The notes under the pieces: generated by a model
Seen by the model: only the letters and a program-made list of their open reading frames with translations
Databases searched by the model: none
Told to the model about the DNA's origin: nothing
Translations under genes and position numbers: made by a program
NCBI RefSeq assembly: GCF_021173675.1
Contig: NZ_JAIHON010000012.1
Span: 248,001 to 312,000, forward strand
Length of the DNA stretch: 64,000 nucleotides
Direction of reading: 5' to 3'
Source of the DNA: Streptomyces lincolnensis
Lineage (GTDB): Bacteria > Actinomycetota > Actinomycetes > Streptomycetales > Streptomycetaceae
Part shown: positions 36,090 through 44,497 of the stretch, in pieces
How the letters are laid out: every line of letters starts with the position of its first letter
How positions within the stretch are numbered: position 1 is the first letter of the stretch

Positions 36090-38102
36090 TCACACCTCGG
36101 GCTGCTCCGCCTCTGCCCCCTCGGCCCCCGCCGCTTCAGCCTGCTGGGCCATCGCGTCGATCGCAGCCAGCGACTTGCGGACCTGATTACGGTCCGTGGT
36201 GTACCAGAAGTCGGGCAGTGACGCCTTCAGATAGCTCCCGTAGCGTGCCGTGGCCAGCCGCTGGTCCAGTACGGCGACCACCCCACGGTCCCCCGAAGCC
36301 CTGACGAGGCGCCCGGCGCCCTGGGCCATGAGCAGTGCCGCATGCGTGGCGGCGACCGCCATGAAGCCGTTGCCGCCGGCGTCCTCGACCGCCTTCTGGC
36401 GGGCGCTCATCAGCGGGTCGTCCGGCCTCGGGAACGGGATCTTGTCCATGACGACCAGCTGGCAGCTGGGACCGGGCACGTCTACGCCCTGCCAGAGTGA
36501 CAGCGTGCCGAAGAGGCAGGTCTTCGGATCGGCCGCGAAGTTCTTGATCAACTCGCCGAGCGTCTCCTCACCCTGGAGCAGGATCGGGAACTCGGGGATG
36601 CGGGAGCGCAGTTCCTCGGCTGCCAGCTGGGCTGCGCGCATCGAGGAGAACAGGCCGAGCGTCCGCCCGCCTGCCGCCTGGATCAGCTCGGTGAGTTCGT
36701 CGAGCATGTCCGCGCGGTCGCCGTCCCGCGCGGGGCGCGACAGGTGCTTCGCGACGTACAGAATGCCCTGCTTCGGATAGTCGAAGGGCGAGCCGACGTC
36801 GACGCCCTTCCACTGGGGGATGTCCTCGCCCTCCGTGCCCTGGGGCGCGAGGCCCAGCGAGGCGCCGACTCCGTTGAAGTCGCCGCCCAGTTTCAGGGTC
36901 GCGGACGTGAGGACCACCGACCGGTCCGTGAAGAGCTTCTCCCTGAGCAGGCCGGAGACGGACATGGGAGCGACGCGCAGTGAGGCACCGAAGCGGTCGT
37001 GACGCTCGTACCAGACGACGTCCCACTCGGAGCCGTTCGTGATCCGCTCCGCCACGTCGTGCACGGTCTCCACGGATGCCAGCGCCTGTTTACGGACCGC
37101 GTCCTCGTCCTGGACGGACTTGTCGCGGGTCGCGCCGATCCCGGAGATCACGGTGCGACAGGCGTCGCGCAGAGCCATCAGGGCATAGCCGAGGTCCTCG
37201 GGGATCTCCTCCAGGCGGCCCGGCAGGGCCAGCTCCATCAGCCGCTCGAAGCCCTCGGCGGCAGTCTGGAGCTGGTCGGCCGCCTTCTCGTTGACCAGCT
37301 TCGCGGCGCGGCGCACCGCTCGGTTCACCTGGCCAGGGGTCAGCTCGCCGGTGGCCACCCCCGTGACCCGGGAAACCAACTCGTGCGCCTCGTCGACGAT
37401 CAGCACCTCGTGCTGCGGGAGGACGGGAGCACCCTCGATGGCGTCGATCGCCAGCAGGGCGTGATTGGTGACGACGACCTCGGACAGCTTGGCGCGCTCA
37501 CGCGCCATCTCGGCGAAGCACTCGGCGCCGTACGCGCATTTCGAGGCGCCCAGACACTCCCGCGACGAGACCGACACCTGGGCCCAGGCGCGGTCGGAGA
37601 CACCGGGCGTGAGGTTGTCACGATCACCCGTCTCGGTCTCGTCCGACCACTCGCGCAACCGCAGCAGGTCCTGACCCAGCTTGCTGGTGGGTGCCGCCGC
37701 CTCGAACTGGTCGAAGAGCCCCTCCTCCTCGTCCTGCGGGACTCCTTCGTGGAGGCGGTGCAGACACAGGTAGTTCGACCGGCCCTTGAGCATCGCGAAC
37801 TCCGGGCGGCGGCGCAGCAGCGGGTGCAGCGCGTCGACCGTGCGCGGAAGGTCCCGTTCCACCAGCTGGCGCTGAAGGGCGAGCGTCGCGGTCGCCACGA
37901 CCACGCGCTCCCCGTGCGCCAGCGCGGGCACCAGATAGCCCAGCGACTTTCCGGTGCCGGTGCCGGCCTGCACCAGCAGATGGGAACCGTCGTCGATCGC
38001 GTCTGCGACGGCTTCGGCCATGGTCACCTGGCCTGGACGCTCCGTACCGCCGACGGCAGTGACGGCAGCATGCAGGAGTTCGGGGAGTGAGGGCTTCGTC
38101 AT
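36090..38102 (-). CDS. ATP-dependent helicase, DinG/XPD type with Fe-S cluster
   Basis: A 670-residue superfamily 2 helicase. Walker A AGTGTGKS at 47-53; DEAH at 237-240. Four Cys (113, 183, 189, 195 in YLCLHR, RECLGASKCAYGAEC) are spaced as the 4Fe-4S ligands of XPD/DinG helicases. C-terminal motifs V and VI are GTLSLWQGVDVPG and MAQGAGRLVRASGDRG. The acidic/Ala-rich tail (640-670) is variable. DinG unwinds 5' to 3', resolving R-loops and repair intermediates. It is next to lexA, but no LexA box was found in its upstream region. Confidence 0.9.
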   Translation of the reverse strand: MTKPSLPELLHAAVTAVGGTERPGQVTMAEAVADAIDDGSHLLVQAGTGTGKSLGYLVPALAHGERVVVATATLALQRQLVERDLPRTVDALHPLLRRRPEFAMLKGRSNYLCLHRLHEGVPQDEEEGLFDQFEAAAPTSKLGQDLLRLREWSDETETGDRDNLTPGVSDRAWAQVSVSSRECLGASKCAYGAECFAEMARERAKLSEVVVTNHALLAIDAIEGAPVLPQHEVLIVDEAHELVSRVTGVATGELTPGQVNRAVRRAAKLVNEKAADQLQTAAEGFERLMELALPGRLEEIPEDLGYALMALRDACRTVISGIGATRDKSVQDEDAVRKQALASVETVHDVAERITNGSEWDVVWYERHDRFGASLRVAPMSVSGLLREKLFTDRSVVLTSATLKLGGDFNGVGASLGLAPQGTEGEDIPQWKGVDVGSPFDYPKQGILYVAKHLSRPARDGDRADMLDELTELIQAAGGRTLGLFSSMRAAQLAAEELRSRIPEFPILLQGEETLGELIKNFAADPKTCLFGTLSLWQGVDVPGPSCQLVVMDKIPFPRPDDPLMSARQKAVEDAGGNGFMAVAATHAALLMAQGAGRLVRASGDRGVVAVLDQRLATARYGSYLKASLPDFWYTTDRNQVRKSLAAIDAMAQQAEAAGAEGAEAEQPEV

Positions 38103-38513
38103 AGCGCGACCACCCTACGGCTCGGCACTGACAAACGGGTGATCAAGGCGAGGGCGAAGGCTTGGAACAAGACTGATGATTCCTCGGTCGAGATCGGGTT
38201 GGTTCGGGCAGATCCGGATTCCGCCCGTTGGGTCGTGGCGTGAGTCGTTTGCGGGGTCGAGATTGCTCGGGATTGCACCGGGTGGGATCGCTTCGGTCTG
38301 GCTCGGGTGAAGTTCGGTCTGACGTGGCTGTGGTTCGGGCGGCGTGCGGATCGGTGCGGAAGGTCGGGTGATTCGGCTCGCCCGCCGGTTTCGGCGAGGC
38401 CTCGGTCGAACCGATCTCGGCAGGAGTCGGGGCGGCTGGAAATTTCTTCGGAGGGAGTGGGAACCGGACCGCCGCGAGCGGTGTACCAAAAGTGATGACG
38501 TCGCGACGTGGCG
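38103..38513 (-). other. C-rich, G-poor untranslated stretch after the siderophore operon
   Basis: No real gene fits here: reading frames in this span are low-complexity and lack codon bias. The plus strand is strongly G+T-rich from about 38150 to 38460, so the minus-strand transcript continuing from the acyltransferase gene would be C+A-rich, G-poor and little structured. That is the composition of a Rho-loading site. It also contains the promoter of the DinG-type helicase near its low end. Confidence 0.5.
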
Positions 38514-39344
38514 TTACAGCAGATGACTCAGGCACCGGTCTCGGACCATGAGAGCGGCTCGCTTGGCAGGCAAGTGGGCCTCCGCGGAGAAGCGGAAGCC
38601 TGCGCTGAGGAAGGCGGCGATGGAGGGGATGTTGCGCAGGTCGGGTTCCGCGACGACACGGGCGCAGGAGGAGCGCTTGACGAGTACGAGATCGGCTACG
38701 GCTCTCAGCAGAGCGCTGCCAAGCCCTCGCCCACGGTCGGCGGCACCGCCGATGAGGATATGGATACCGATGTCGTCCGGCCGAGCGGCATAGTCGCGGG
38801 CCAGCGGATCGAGGTCGGCGCGGTAGATCTCCCAATAGCTCATGGGGGTGCCGTCGAGCACGCCGAGGCACGGCACGCTGCTGCCGTCGCCGGCGAGTTG
38901 GGCCCGCAGGTGTTCCTCGGTGATGTTCTGGGGACCGGCCAGTTCCCAGAACTCCGCGACGGCGGGGTCGTTCATCCAACGGTTGACGAGCCGTAGGTCC
39001 CGTTCAATTCCGACAGGGACCAGGCGGAACATGCCCACGGGGGTGGCGATCGGCCCCCACGCGGCGACTCCACCGATCATGTCGTCAGCCGGCGGCTTGA
39101 GGGGAGTCGGGGGTGTGGTGCCTTCCGGTCGAGACCGTGCCCCCGCTGTGCTGCTCCCCTCCTTCTGGAAGAGCGCTCGGCGTTGGTCCGGGACGCGGAC
39201 TCCGAGCCCGTCGTCGGCCAGACGGCCCGTCCGCGGACCCGTGTCGGTGCTGTCGGTGCCGCACCCAGGCGTGCCGGCAGTGTCGGGACCGATGCCGGTG
39301 ATGGAGGCGGTACCGGCGTCGGCACTCGGCTCGGGGGCGGACAC
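38514..39344 (-). CDS. Siderophore-type N-acyltransferase (IucB/RhbD-like GNAT)
   Basis: Encodes 276 residues from GTG 39344 (GAGAGGAG upstream). The first ~90 residues are low-complexity. The GNAT domain (about 100-276) has the siderophore-acyltransferase pattern: VNRWMNDPAVAEFWEL, PMSYWEIYRADLDPLARDY, DIGIHILIGGAADRGRGLG, and EPDLRNIPSIAAFLSAGF. Relatives acetylate N-hydroxylated diamines or lysine before NIS condensation. It lies 154 bases downstream of the IucA/IucC synthetase gene on the same strand. The acyl donor and acceptor cannot be read from sequence. Confidence 0.85.
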   Translation of the reverse strand: MSAPEPSADAGTASITGIGPDTAGTPGCGTDSTDTGPRTGRLADDGLGVRVPDQRRALFQKEGSSTAGARSRPEGTTPPTPLKPPADDMIGGVAAWGPIATPVGMFRLVPVGIERDLRLVNRWMNDPAVAEFWELAGPQNITEEHLRAQLAGDGSSVPCLGVLDGTPMSYWEIYRADLDPLARDYAARPDDIGIHILIGGAADRGRGLGSALLRAVADLVLVKRSSCARVVAEPDLRNIPSIAAFLSAGFRFSAEAHLPAKRAALMVRDRCLSHLL

Positions 39345-39498
39345 GAAGGGGCTCCTCTCAGGAGACAGGGTGGGTCATGTTCCTCGGAAGTGAAGGGGGT
39401 TGCGGTCTGTCGGTGGTCCGGAGCAGGCGTGACGGCGAGTGCCGGTCACCGAAGGCTCGGTGCGGTACGAGGAGGTTGGCGATGGGCCGGGATGTCGG

Positions 39499-41568
39499 TC
39501 AGGTGCGCAGGGGGTTGGCGATGGTGACGTAGACGGACTGGGTGTCCACCGGACCGACCAACTCGTCGAGACCATGCAGGCGGGTCAGCAGATTGGCCTT
39601 GCAGCGCAGGACGGGTGCGTCGAGCAGGCGGGTGGGCAGGGTGCTGCGCAGTCGGTCGGGGCCGGTCGCCACGTCGTCGAGGAAGCGGCGGAAGGCGGCC
39701 AGGAGCAGCCGCTCGTCGGCCAGGCGCTGGGAACCGAACGCTCCGATGAGTCCCAGGACATTGTTGATGGCGAGGTAGTACGTGAAGCGTTCGTCGGTGA
39801 CTTCGTCGGAGACGAAGGTGTCACTGCGGTGGCCGATACCGGGCAGCCGGGCGTCGAGCTCCTCGCGGCGGGACTCGCGGAAGTAGTAGCCCTGGTTGTC
39901 GCGGTAGCGGCCGCCGGACGGCCAGCCCTGGTCGTCCAGGAGGAGCAGCGTGTTCTGCTGATGCGCCTCCAGAGCGATCCCCGCCTCCGCGTCCAGCCAC
40001 AACAGCGGCCGGACGACCTGTTCGAGGTAGCGGAGGAACCACTCGGCGGCAACGGCTTCTCGGGGACGGCCTGTCCGAGCGGCGAGGCGCCCGACGATTA
40101 CGGCCAACCGGGAGCGCATGACGGGCCGATCAGCGTCCCGACTGCCGACCGCGGAGCCCAGGGGCACGCGAGGTCGGGGCGAGACGAGGCCGGCGACACA
40201 GGTGACGTCGTCCGCAGGGCGGAAGGGGTTGTGCCGAATCATCACGTCCAGCCCGGACACAGGTTCGCCGCCGGGCCCGTCGACGGCGAGCCAGGCAGGG
40301 TCGCGGACGATGTCGAATCCGGGATGGGTCGCCTGCCACTGGTTGAACAGGCCGCTACGCAGGAGGCGGTGGGCCTCGACGCCACGGTGGAGTTCTTTGC
40401 GGAGGTTCTCACGACGGGAGTTGGTGACGCGTACGCCCAGAGACAACTTGAGCATGGCTGGGGCGCCGGAAGCATGGACAGTGCGTACGGAGGAGGTGGG
40501 GTGCCACGGGGAGCCATGGGCGCCGAGGTCTCGGAGCAGTCCTGCCTCGAAGAGCGCCGCTGTCTCGGGGCGGTGTCGGACCTCGCGGAGCTGCCATGGG
40601 TGCAGAGGCAGGGCCGCGTGGCCGTCGGGCAACGGCAGTCCGGCACCGGCGAGCCGAGCGGTGAGCTGGGCCGCGCCGACGGGACGACCGCGTTCGGTCC
40701 AGGCCGAGTCGGTGGCGAGGACGGAGGGCGCGACCGCCAACCAATGCAAGCGGAAGGAGCCGCGCAACTCGGGTGAGTATAGGGGAGCTTCAGCCTCGGA
40801 GAGGCCCTCGCGACTCTTCGGGGTCGGGTGCAGCGGGTGCCCGAGCACCAGTGCCTGTTCGGCGGCGAGGAAGAGGTCGGGCACGTCGGCGGGGTGCTTC
40901 CGGCGGTCGCTGATGAAGGTCGCGGTTCGGCGGACGGAGTCTGCCACGCGTGCAACGAGGTCGGCGGCACCGTAAGCGGCGGAGGTGGGAGGCGGCGACA
41001 GGGCAGAGGCCGGGTCCTGCTCGCGGGCGGCTGGTCCTTGCCCCTGAGAGACCTGCACTTGCCCGTGGACGGTCTCGGTTTCGCCGAGCTTCTCCCTGCT
41101 CAGCAGAGCGGCAACCGTGACGGCGTCGGCAGGCGGGGTCTGCTGCGGAGCATCGGCGAGGTGCGGGAGGCCGAAGCGGTGCCACCCGGTCGGGGACCAG
41201 TAGAGAACGGGGGCGAGCAGGGCGGTGCCGCTCGACGGGAGGGGGATACGGAGGACGCCATCGTCGGGGGCGGGGAGATCGGTTTCGCGTACCCAGCAGC
41301 GCAGCAGGTTCTCCACGGCCGAGGCCTCGGCTGCGATGTGCGGGTCGGGGTGGTCCAGGAGGTCACCGGAAGCGCCGGGCAGCGACTTGGACTGCGGGAC
41401 GGCCAGGGCGGCGGATACGGCTGGTGCACGACGTGCATTCGGCACGGCAGGCTCAGGCGGAGTCTGTCGGGAGATCGATCTGGCGACAGAGGTCGGTGAG
41501 GCCGTGCCTGACGGCGGAACCTCCCCAGGGGTGGAGATGCGACCGTCTGGTGTGGGGGTGCTGTTCAA
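39499..41568 (-). CDS. NRPS-independent siderophore synthetase (IucA/IucC family)
   Basis: Encodes 689 residues if the TTG at 41568 is used (GAGGAA 6-7 bases ahead, then NSTPTPDG). The open frame extends to 41742, but that stretch is low-complexity. NIS synthetases use ATP to join a carboxylic acid such as citrate to an amine or hydroxylamine. Diagnostic parts are LVLGHPLHPTPKSREG (about 245-260), MLKLSLGVRVTNSRREN, EAHQQNTLLLLDDQGWP and RDNQGYYF in the C-terminal FhuF-like region. A 30-residue insert (QVQVSQGQGPAAREQDPASA) precedes the ATP site. It sits between the aminotransferase and acyltransferase genes. Confidence 0.9.
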   Translation of the reverse strand: MNSTPTPDGRISTPGEVPPSGTASPTSVARSISRQTPPEPAVPNARRAPAVSAALAVPQSKSLPGASGDLLDHPDPHIAAEASAVENLLRCWVRETDLPAPDDGVLRIPLPSSGTALLAPVLYWSPTGWHRFGLPHLADAPQQTPPADAVTVAALLSREKLGETETVHGQVQVSQGQGPAAREQDPASALSPPPTSAAYGAADLVARVADSVRRTATFISDRRKHPADVPDLFLAAEQALVLGHPLHPTPKSREGLSEAEAPLYSPELRGSFRLHWLAVAPSVLATDSAWTERGRPVGAAQLTARLAGAGLPLPDGHAALPLHPWQLREVRHRPETAALFEAGLLRDLGAHGSPWHPTSSVRTVHASGAPAMLKLSLGVRVTNSRRENLRKELHRGVEAHRLLRSGLFNQWQATHPGFDIVRDPAWLAVDGPGGEPVSGLDVMIRHNPFRPADDVTCVAGLVSPRPRVPLGSAVGSRDADRPVMRSRLAVIVGRLAARTGRPREAVAAEWFLRYLEQVVRPLLWLDAEAGIALEAHQQNTLLLLDDQGWPSGGRYRDNQGYYFRESRREELDARLPGIGHRSDTFVSDEVTDERFTYYLAINNVLGLIGAFGSQRLADERLLLAAFRRFLDDVATGPDRLRSTLPTRLLDAPVLRCKANLLTRLHGLDELVGPVDTQSVYVTIANPLRT

Positions 41569-41784
41569 GACGTGTTCCTCGGACCGGGCTTGAGTGATGT
41601 TGGAGTCGATGAATTCCGTTGGAGGTGACCGGTGTTCGGGAGTGTCAGTCGCGGAAGTCCGAAGTGGTCGCGTGCGTACGGCCCTTCGCGTTGGCGGGAG
41701 CGAGGACGAGTGGGGGATGGCGACGCCCCGAGGACGTGCCAAGCCTCGCGGACGTGCGGGGGCGCGGCCGTCGCACTAGCCCGC

Positions 41785-43863
41785 CTAGCCCGCCTGCCGA
41801 TGACGCTGCTGGTCGCCGTAGGTGCGGTTGCGGGCCACCGCCTCCATCGCGTCGGCCAGTCGGTCCAGCACCGCCGCCGCCTGGTCGTCGCTGATCGTCA
41901 GCGGCGGGAGCAGCCGTACGACGTTCCCGTGGCGGCCGCCCAGTTCGACGATCAGGCCGCGGCGCAGACATTCCCGCTGGACGGCGGCCGCGAGGGCGGG
42001 CGCGGCGGGGCGTGGTTGATGGGTGGGCTCGCGTTCCACGATCAGCTCCACACCTCCGCCGGAACGGACGTTGCCGTCCGCGAGCCGGATATCGGCTCCG
42101 GAGACCACACCACGCGCCCCACCGGCACCCGCACCCGCACCCGCACCCGCACCCGCACCCAACGCTCCCCCGCCGGTCTCCCCGTCTTCCTCACCCTCCA
42201 CCGGTTCCACCATCTCGATGCCGATCATCAGCCCCCGCCCTCGCACCTCACCGACGATCGCGAACTGCTGGGCCAGACGCTGGAGTTGGGTGAGCATGCG
42301 GGAGCCGAGTGCGGCCGCGCGTTCCGTGAGGTGGTTTTCGCGGACGTAGGCCATGGTCGCCGTTCCCGCGGCCATGGCGAGTTGGTTGCCGCGGTAGGGG
42401 CTCGGGTGGAGGTCGGGCTGGCCGACGTCGAGGGTGTCGCTGTAGACGACCACGGACAGGGGCAGGCTGCCGCCGATGGCCTTGGAGAGGATCATCACGT
42501 CGGGAGCGATGCCGCTGTGGTCCACGGCCCAGAAGGCGCCTGTACGGCCGACCCCGGTCTGGATCTCGTCGACGATCAGCGGGACGGACCGGGCGGTCGT
42601 GATCTCGCGCATGCGCCGCATCCAGTCGTCGGGGGCGGGAAGCACCCCACCCTCGTCCTGTACCGCTTCGAAGATCATCCCAGCAGGCGGCGGGGTCCCC
42701 GTCCTGGGGTCGTCGAGAACGGACTCGGTCCAGCGGGCCGCGAGGTCGGCGCCCCGCGCACCGCCGACGCCGAACGGGCAGCGGTAGTCCTGGGGGTAGG
42801 GCAGGTGTGCGAGCCGTGCGTCCAAGGCTCGCCCAGCCCCCGGAAACTCACCGGCGCGGGCGGGCACCTGAATCCCGGCAGCTTGGTCGGGCCCCTGCAA
42901 CTCGCGCGTGTTCTCGACTCCCTTGCCTGCGTCCCGAGTTCCTTGCAGTACCCCGGCCTTCCCGGACATCTCCACCATCCGAGCCGCCCCGCAGGCATCG
43001 AATCCCCCGGCTCCCCCAGGCACCGCCGGCACCCCAGCTCGCCCAGGCGGCTGAAGCACCCCCGTCTGATCGAGCGCCCCCACCCGCAGGCCGTGGCGGG
43101 CACCCGAGAATGCGAGCAGTCCCCTGCGCCCGGTCGCGGCCTGGACCAGACCGAAGGCGGCTTCCATCGCATCCGTGACGCCCGGTCCGCAGAACTGCGC
43201 CCGTGCCCGGCCGGCGAGGCCGGGCGGCAGGGTGGGCAACAGCTCGGCGAGGAAGGCGTCCTGGACGGGGGTCGGGAGGTCGATGGCGTGCAGCGGGGCA
43301 CCCGAATCGAGGACTGTGCGGATCGCCTCCAGGACCACGGGATGGTTGTGGCCGAGGGCCAGGGTCCCGGCGCCCGAGGCGCAGTCCAGGTAGCGACGGC
43401 CGTCCGCACCCTCGATGGTCAGCCCGCGGGCCCGTACCGGGACGATGGGCAGGGCGCGCGCATAGGTACGTGCCGCCGACTCGCGCGCCGCCTGGCGCCG
43501 CAGGGTCGCATCGTGGGACGAGCGCGTTCCTGCCGACCCCTCGGCAACAGCGCGCCCCACAACCGCACCGTCGGATCCAGTCGAGACGAGCCCATCACGG
43601 GGCCCATCACTCGGCTCAGCGTTGGATCTGGCAATGGATCGAGCAGTAGGCCCAGCAACGGCACGGGCGACTGCACCCCCCGAAGAATCATCACTCGCCG
43701 AAGCCGCCCCCCGAAGCGAAGCAGGACCACTCACCGACGCTGGACCGCTCACCGACGCGGCCTCCTCGACCCAAGCGTCCCCACCCACCACAGCAGACCC
43801 CCCTGACAACGCGTCCTCACCGGACAAAGTCGCGGTGTTCTCCCCGGTCCCGCTCCCGGTCAT
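41785..43863 (-). CDS. Class III aminotransferase, diaminobutyrate-2-oxoglutarate type, with low-complexity insertions
   Basis: Start is uncertain. ATG 43863 with GGGGAG is used here; ATG 44001 and GTG 43560 are in frame, and the 5' region has weak codon bias. Counting from GTG 44004, the enzyme domain begins near residue 170 (RRQAARESAARTYARALP). PLP-site motifs: FCGPGVTDAMEAAF, IVDEIQTGVGRTG, and the PLP Lys in MILSKAIGGSLP (about 508). Relatives such as RhbA/DAT make 2,4-diaminobutyrate from aspartate semialdehyde. Compared with them, there are extra segments at about 314-393 and 610-680, the latter with (Ala-Gly) repeats. It is the first gene of the siderophore operon. Confidence 0.82.
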   Translation of the reverse strand: MTGSGTGENTATLSGEDALSGGSAVVGGDAWVEEAASVSGPASVSGPASLRGAASASDDSSGGAVARAVAGPTARSIARSNAEPSDGPRDGLVSTGSDGAVVGRAVAEGSAGTRSSHDATLRRQAARESAARTYARALPIVPVRARGLTIEGADGRRYLDCASGAGTLALGHNHPVVLEAIRTVLDSGAPLHAIDLPTPVQDAFLAELLPTLPPGLAGRARAQFCGPGVTDAMEAAFGLVQAATGRRGLLAFSGARHGLRVGALDQTGVLQPPGRAGVPAVPGGAGGFDACGAARMVEMSGKAGVLQGTRDAGKGVENTRELQGPDQAAGIQVPARAGEFPGAGRALDARLAHLPYPQDYRCPFGVGGARGADLAARWTESVLDDPRTGTPPPAGMIFEAVQDEGGVLPAPDDWMRRMREITTARSVPLIVDEIQTGVGRTGAFWAVDHSGIAPDVMILSKAIGGSLPLSVVVYSDTLDVGQPDLHPSPYRGNQLAMAAGTATMAYVRENHLTERAAALGSRMLTQLQRLAQQFAIVGEVRGRGLMIGIEMVEPVEGEEDGETGGGALGAGAGAGAGAGAGGARGVVSGADIRLADGNVRSGGGVELIVEREPTHQPRPAAPALAAAVQRECLRRGLIVELGGRHGNVVRLLPPLTISDDQAAAVLDRLADAMEAVARNRTYGDQQRHRQAG
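42125..42160. repeat. (GCACCC)6 microsatellite in the aminotransferase
   Basis: Six exact tandem GCACCC units encode an Ala-Gly repeat on the minus strand, inside the second inserted segment. The same unit recurs in the RelA/SpoT gene. Confidence 0.95.
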
Positions 43864-44001
43864 GGCCACGGTGCTCCCCGTCCTCCCGCTGTCCAGGGCG
43901 AGCAGTGCCTCGTTTCCTCGCCCGACTCGACATACGAAACCCCGCGAGTCTTCACTCGAATGCGCCGGGGATTCGGGCTCGGGCCGGCCGACGACCCGCA
44001 T

Positions 44002-44497
44002 CACGCCCCCACTGCTACCAACCCCGGGCCTCTCACCGGGTTACGGGTCGCTTCAAGATCCTTGGAGTGGAGAACCGCAGGTGGAGGTCCGGCCGGGGCG
44101 CCCGCAGGCGGCGCATCACCGCGGGAGACGCCACGGCGACGGTGCGCTCCCGGCCGCTCTCCGTCCCAGCCGCTCGGAGAGAGCTGTCAACGCACGTGAC
44201 TGACGTCACTTGTTGATGCCAGACGCATCGCGGAAGGAGGCCAACTGCCCAGCGGGGACGGACGCGAGAGGCCGCTGAGTCATTGGAGAGGAAGAGGGTT
44301 GCCAGGTCAGACAGCTCGTAGCGAAACCGTTGCGGTTCCGCGGGAAGTCCCCCACGGGGAGCGCATATCGTGTGATGCCGTTCCCGAAGTCCGTGAGACC
44401 GGTATGAACTCGGCGTGAGATCGACGTGAGATCCGCGGAGTCCAGCCCGCGGTTCACGGCCGGAGCACCACGTTCATCCACTCTGGGGGAGTCAGAC
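44002..44497. other. Divergent control region between siderophore operon and protease gene
   Basis: A spacer of about 500 bases without a coding frame. It contains the nested palindrome at 44187-44216. No sequence resembling the 19-base DmdR/DtxR iron box (TTAGGTTAGGCTAACCTAA type) was found by eye on either strand. Confidence 0.5.
44187..44216. promoter_or_regulatory. Nested palindrome, candidate operator
   Basis: TCAAC (44187-44191) pairs with GTTGA (44212-44216 region), and inside it GTGAC (44196-44200) pairs with GTCAC (44205-44209). The core contains the perfect 8-base palindrome TGACGTCA. It stands alone in otherwise featureless sequence between divergent genes. Confidence 0.5.

Noticed and set aside
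38115..38489. 124-residue Arg/Pro-rich minus-strand frame after the siderophore operon
   Set aside because: Poor codon bias, no ribosome binding site, and base composition explained by the C-rich untranslated stretch.
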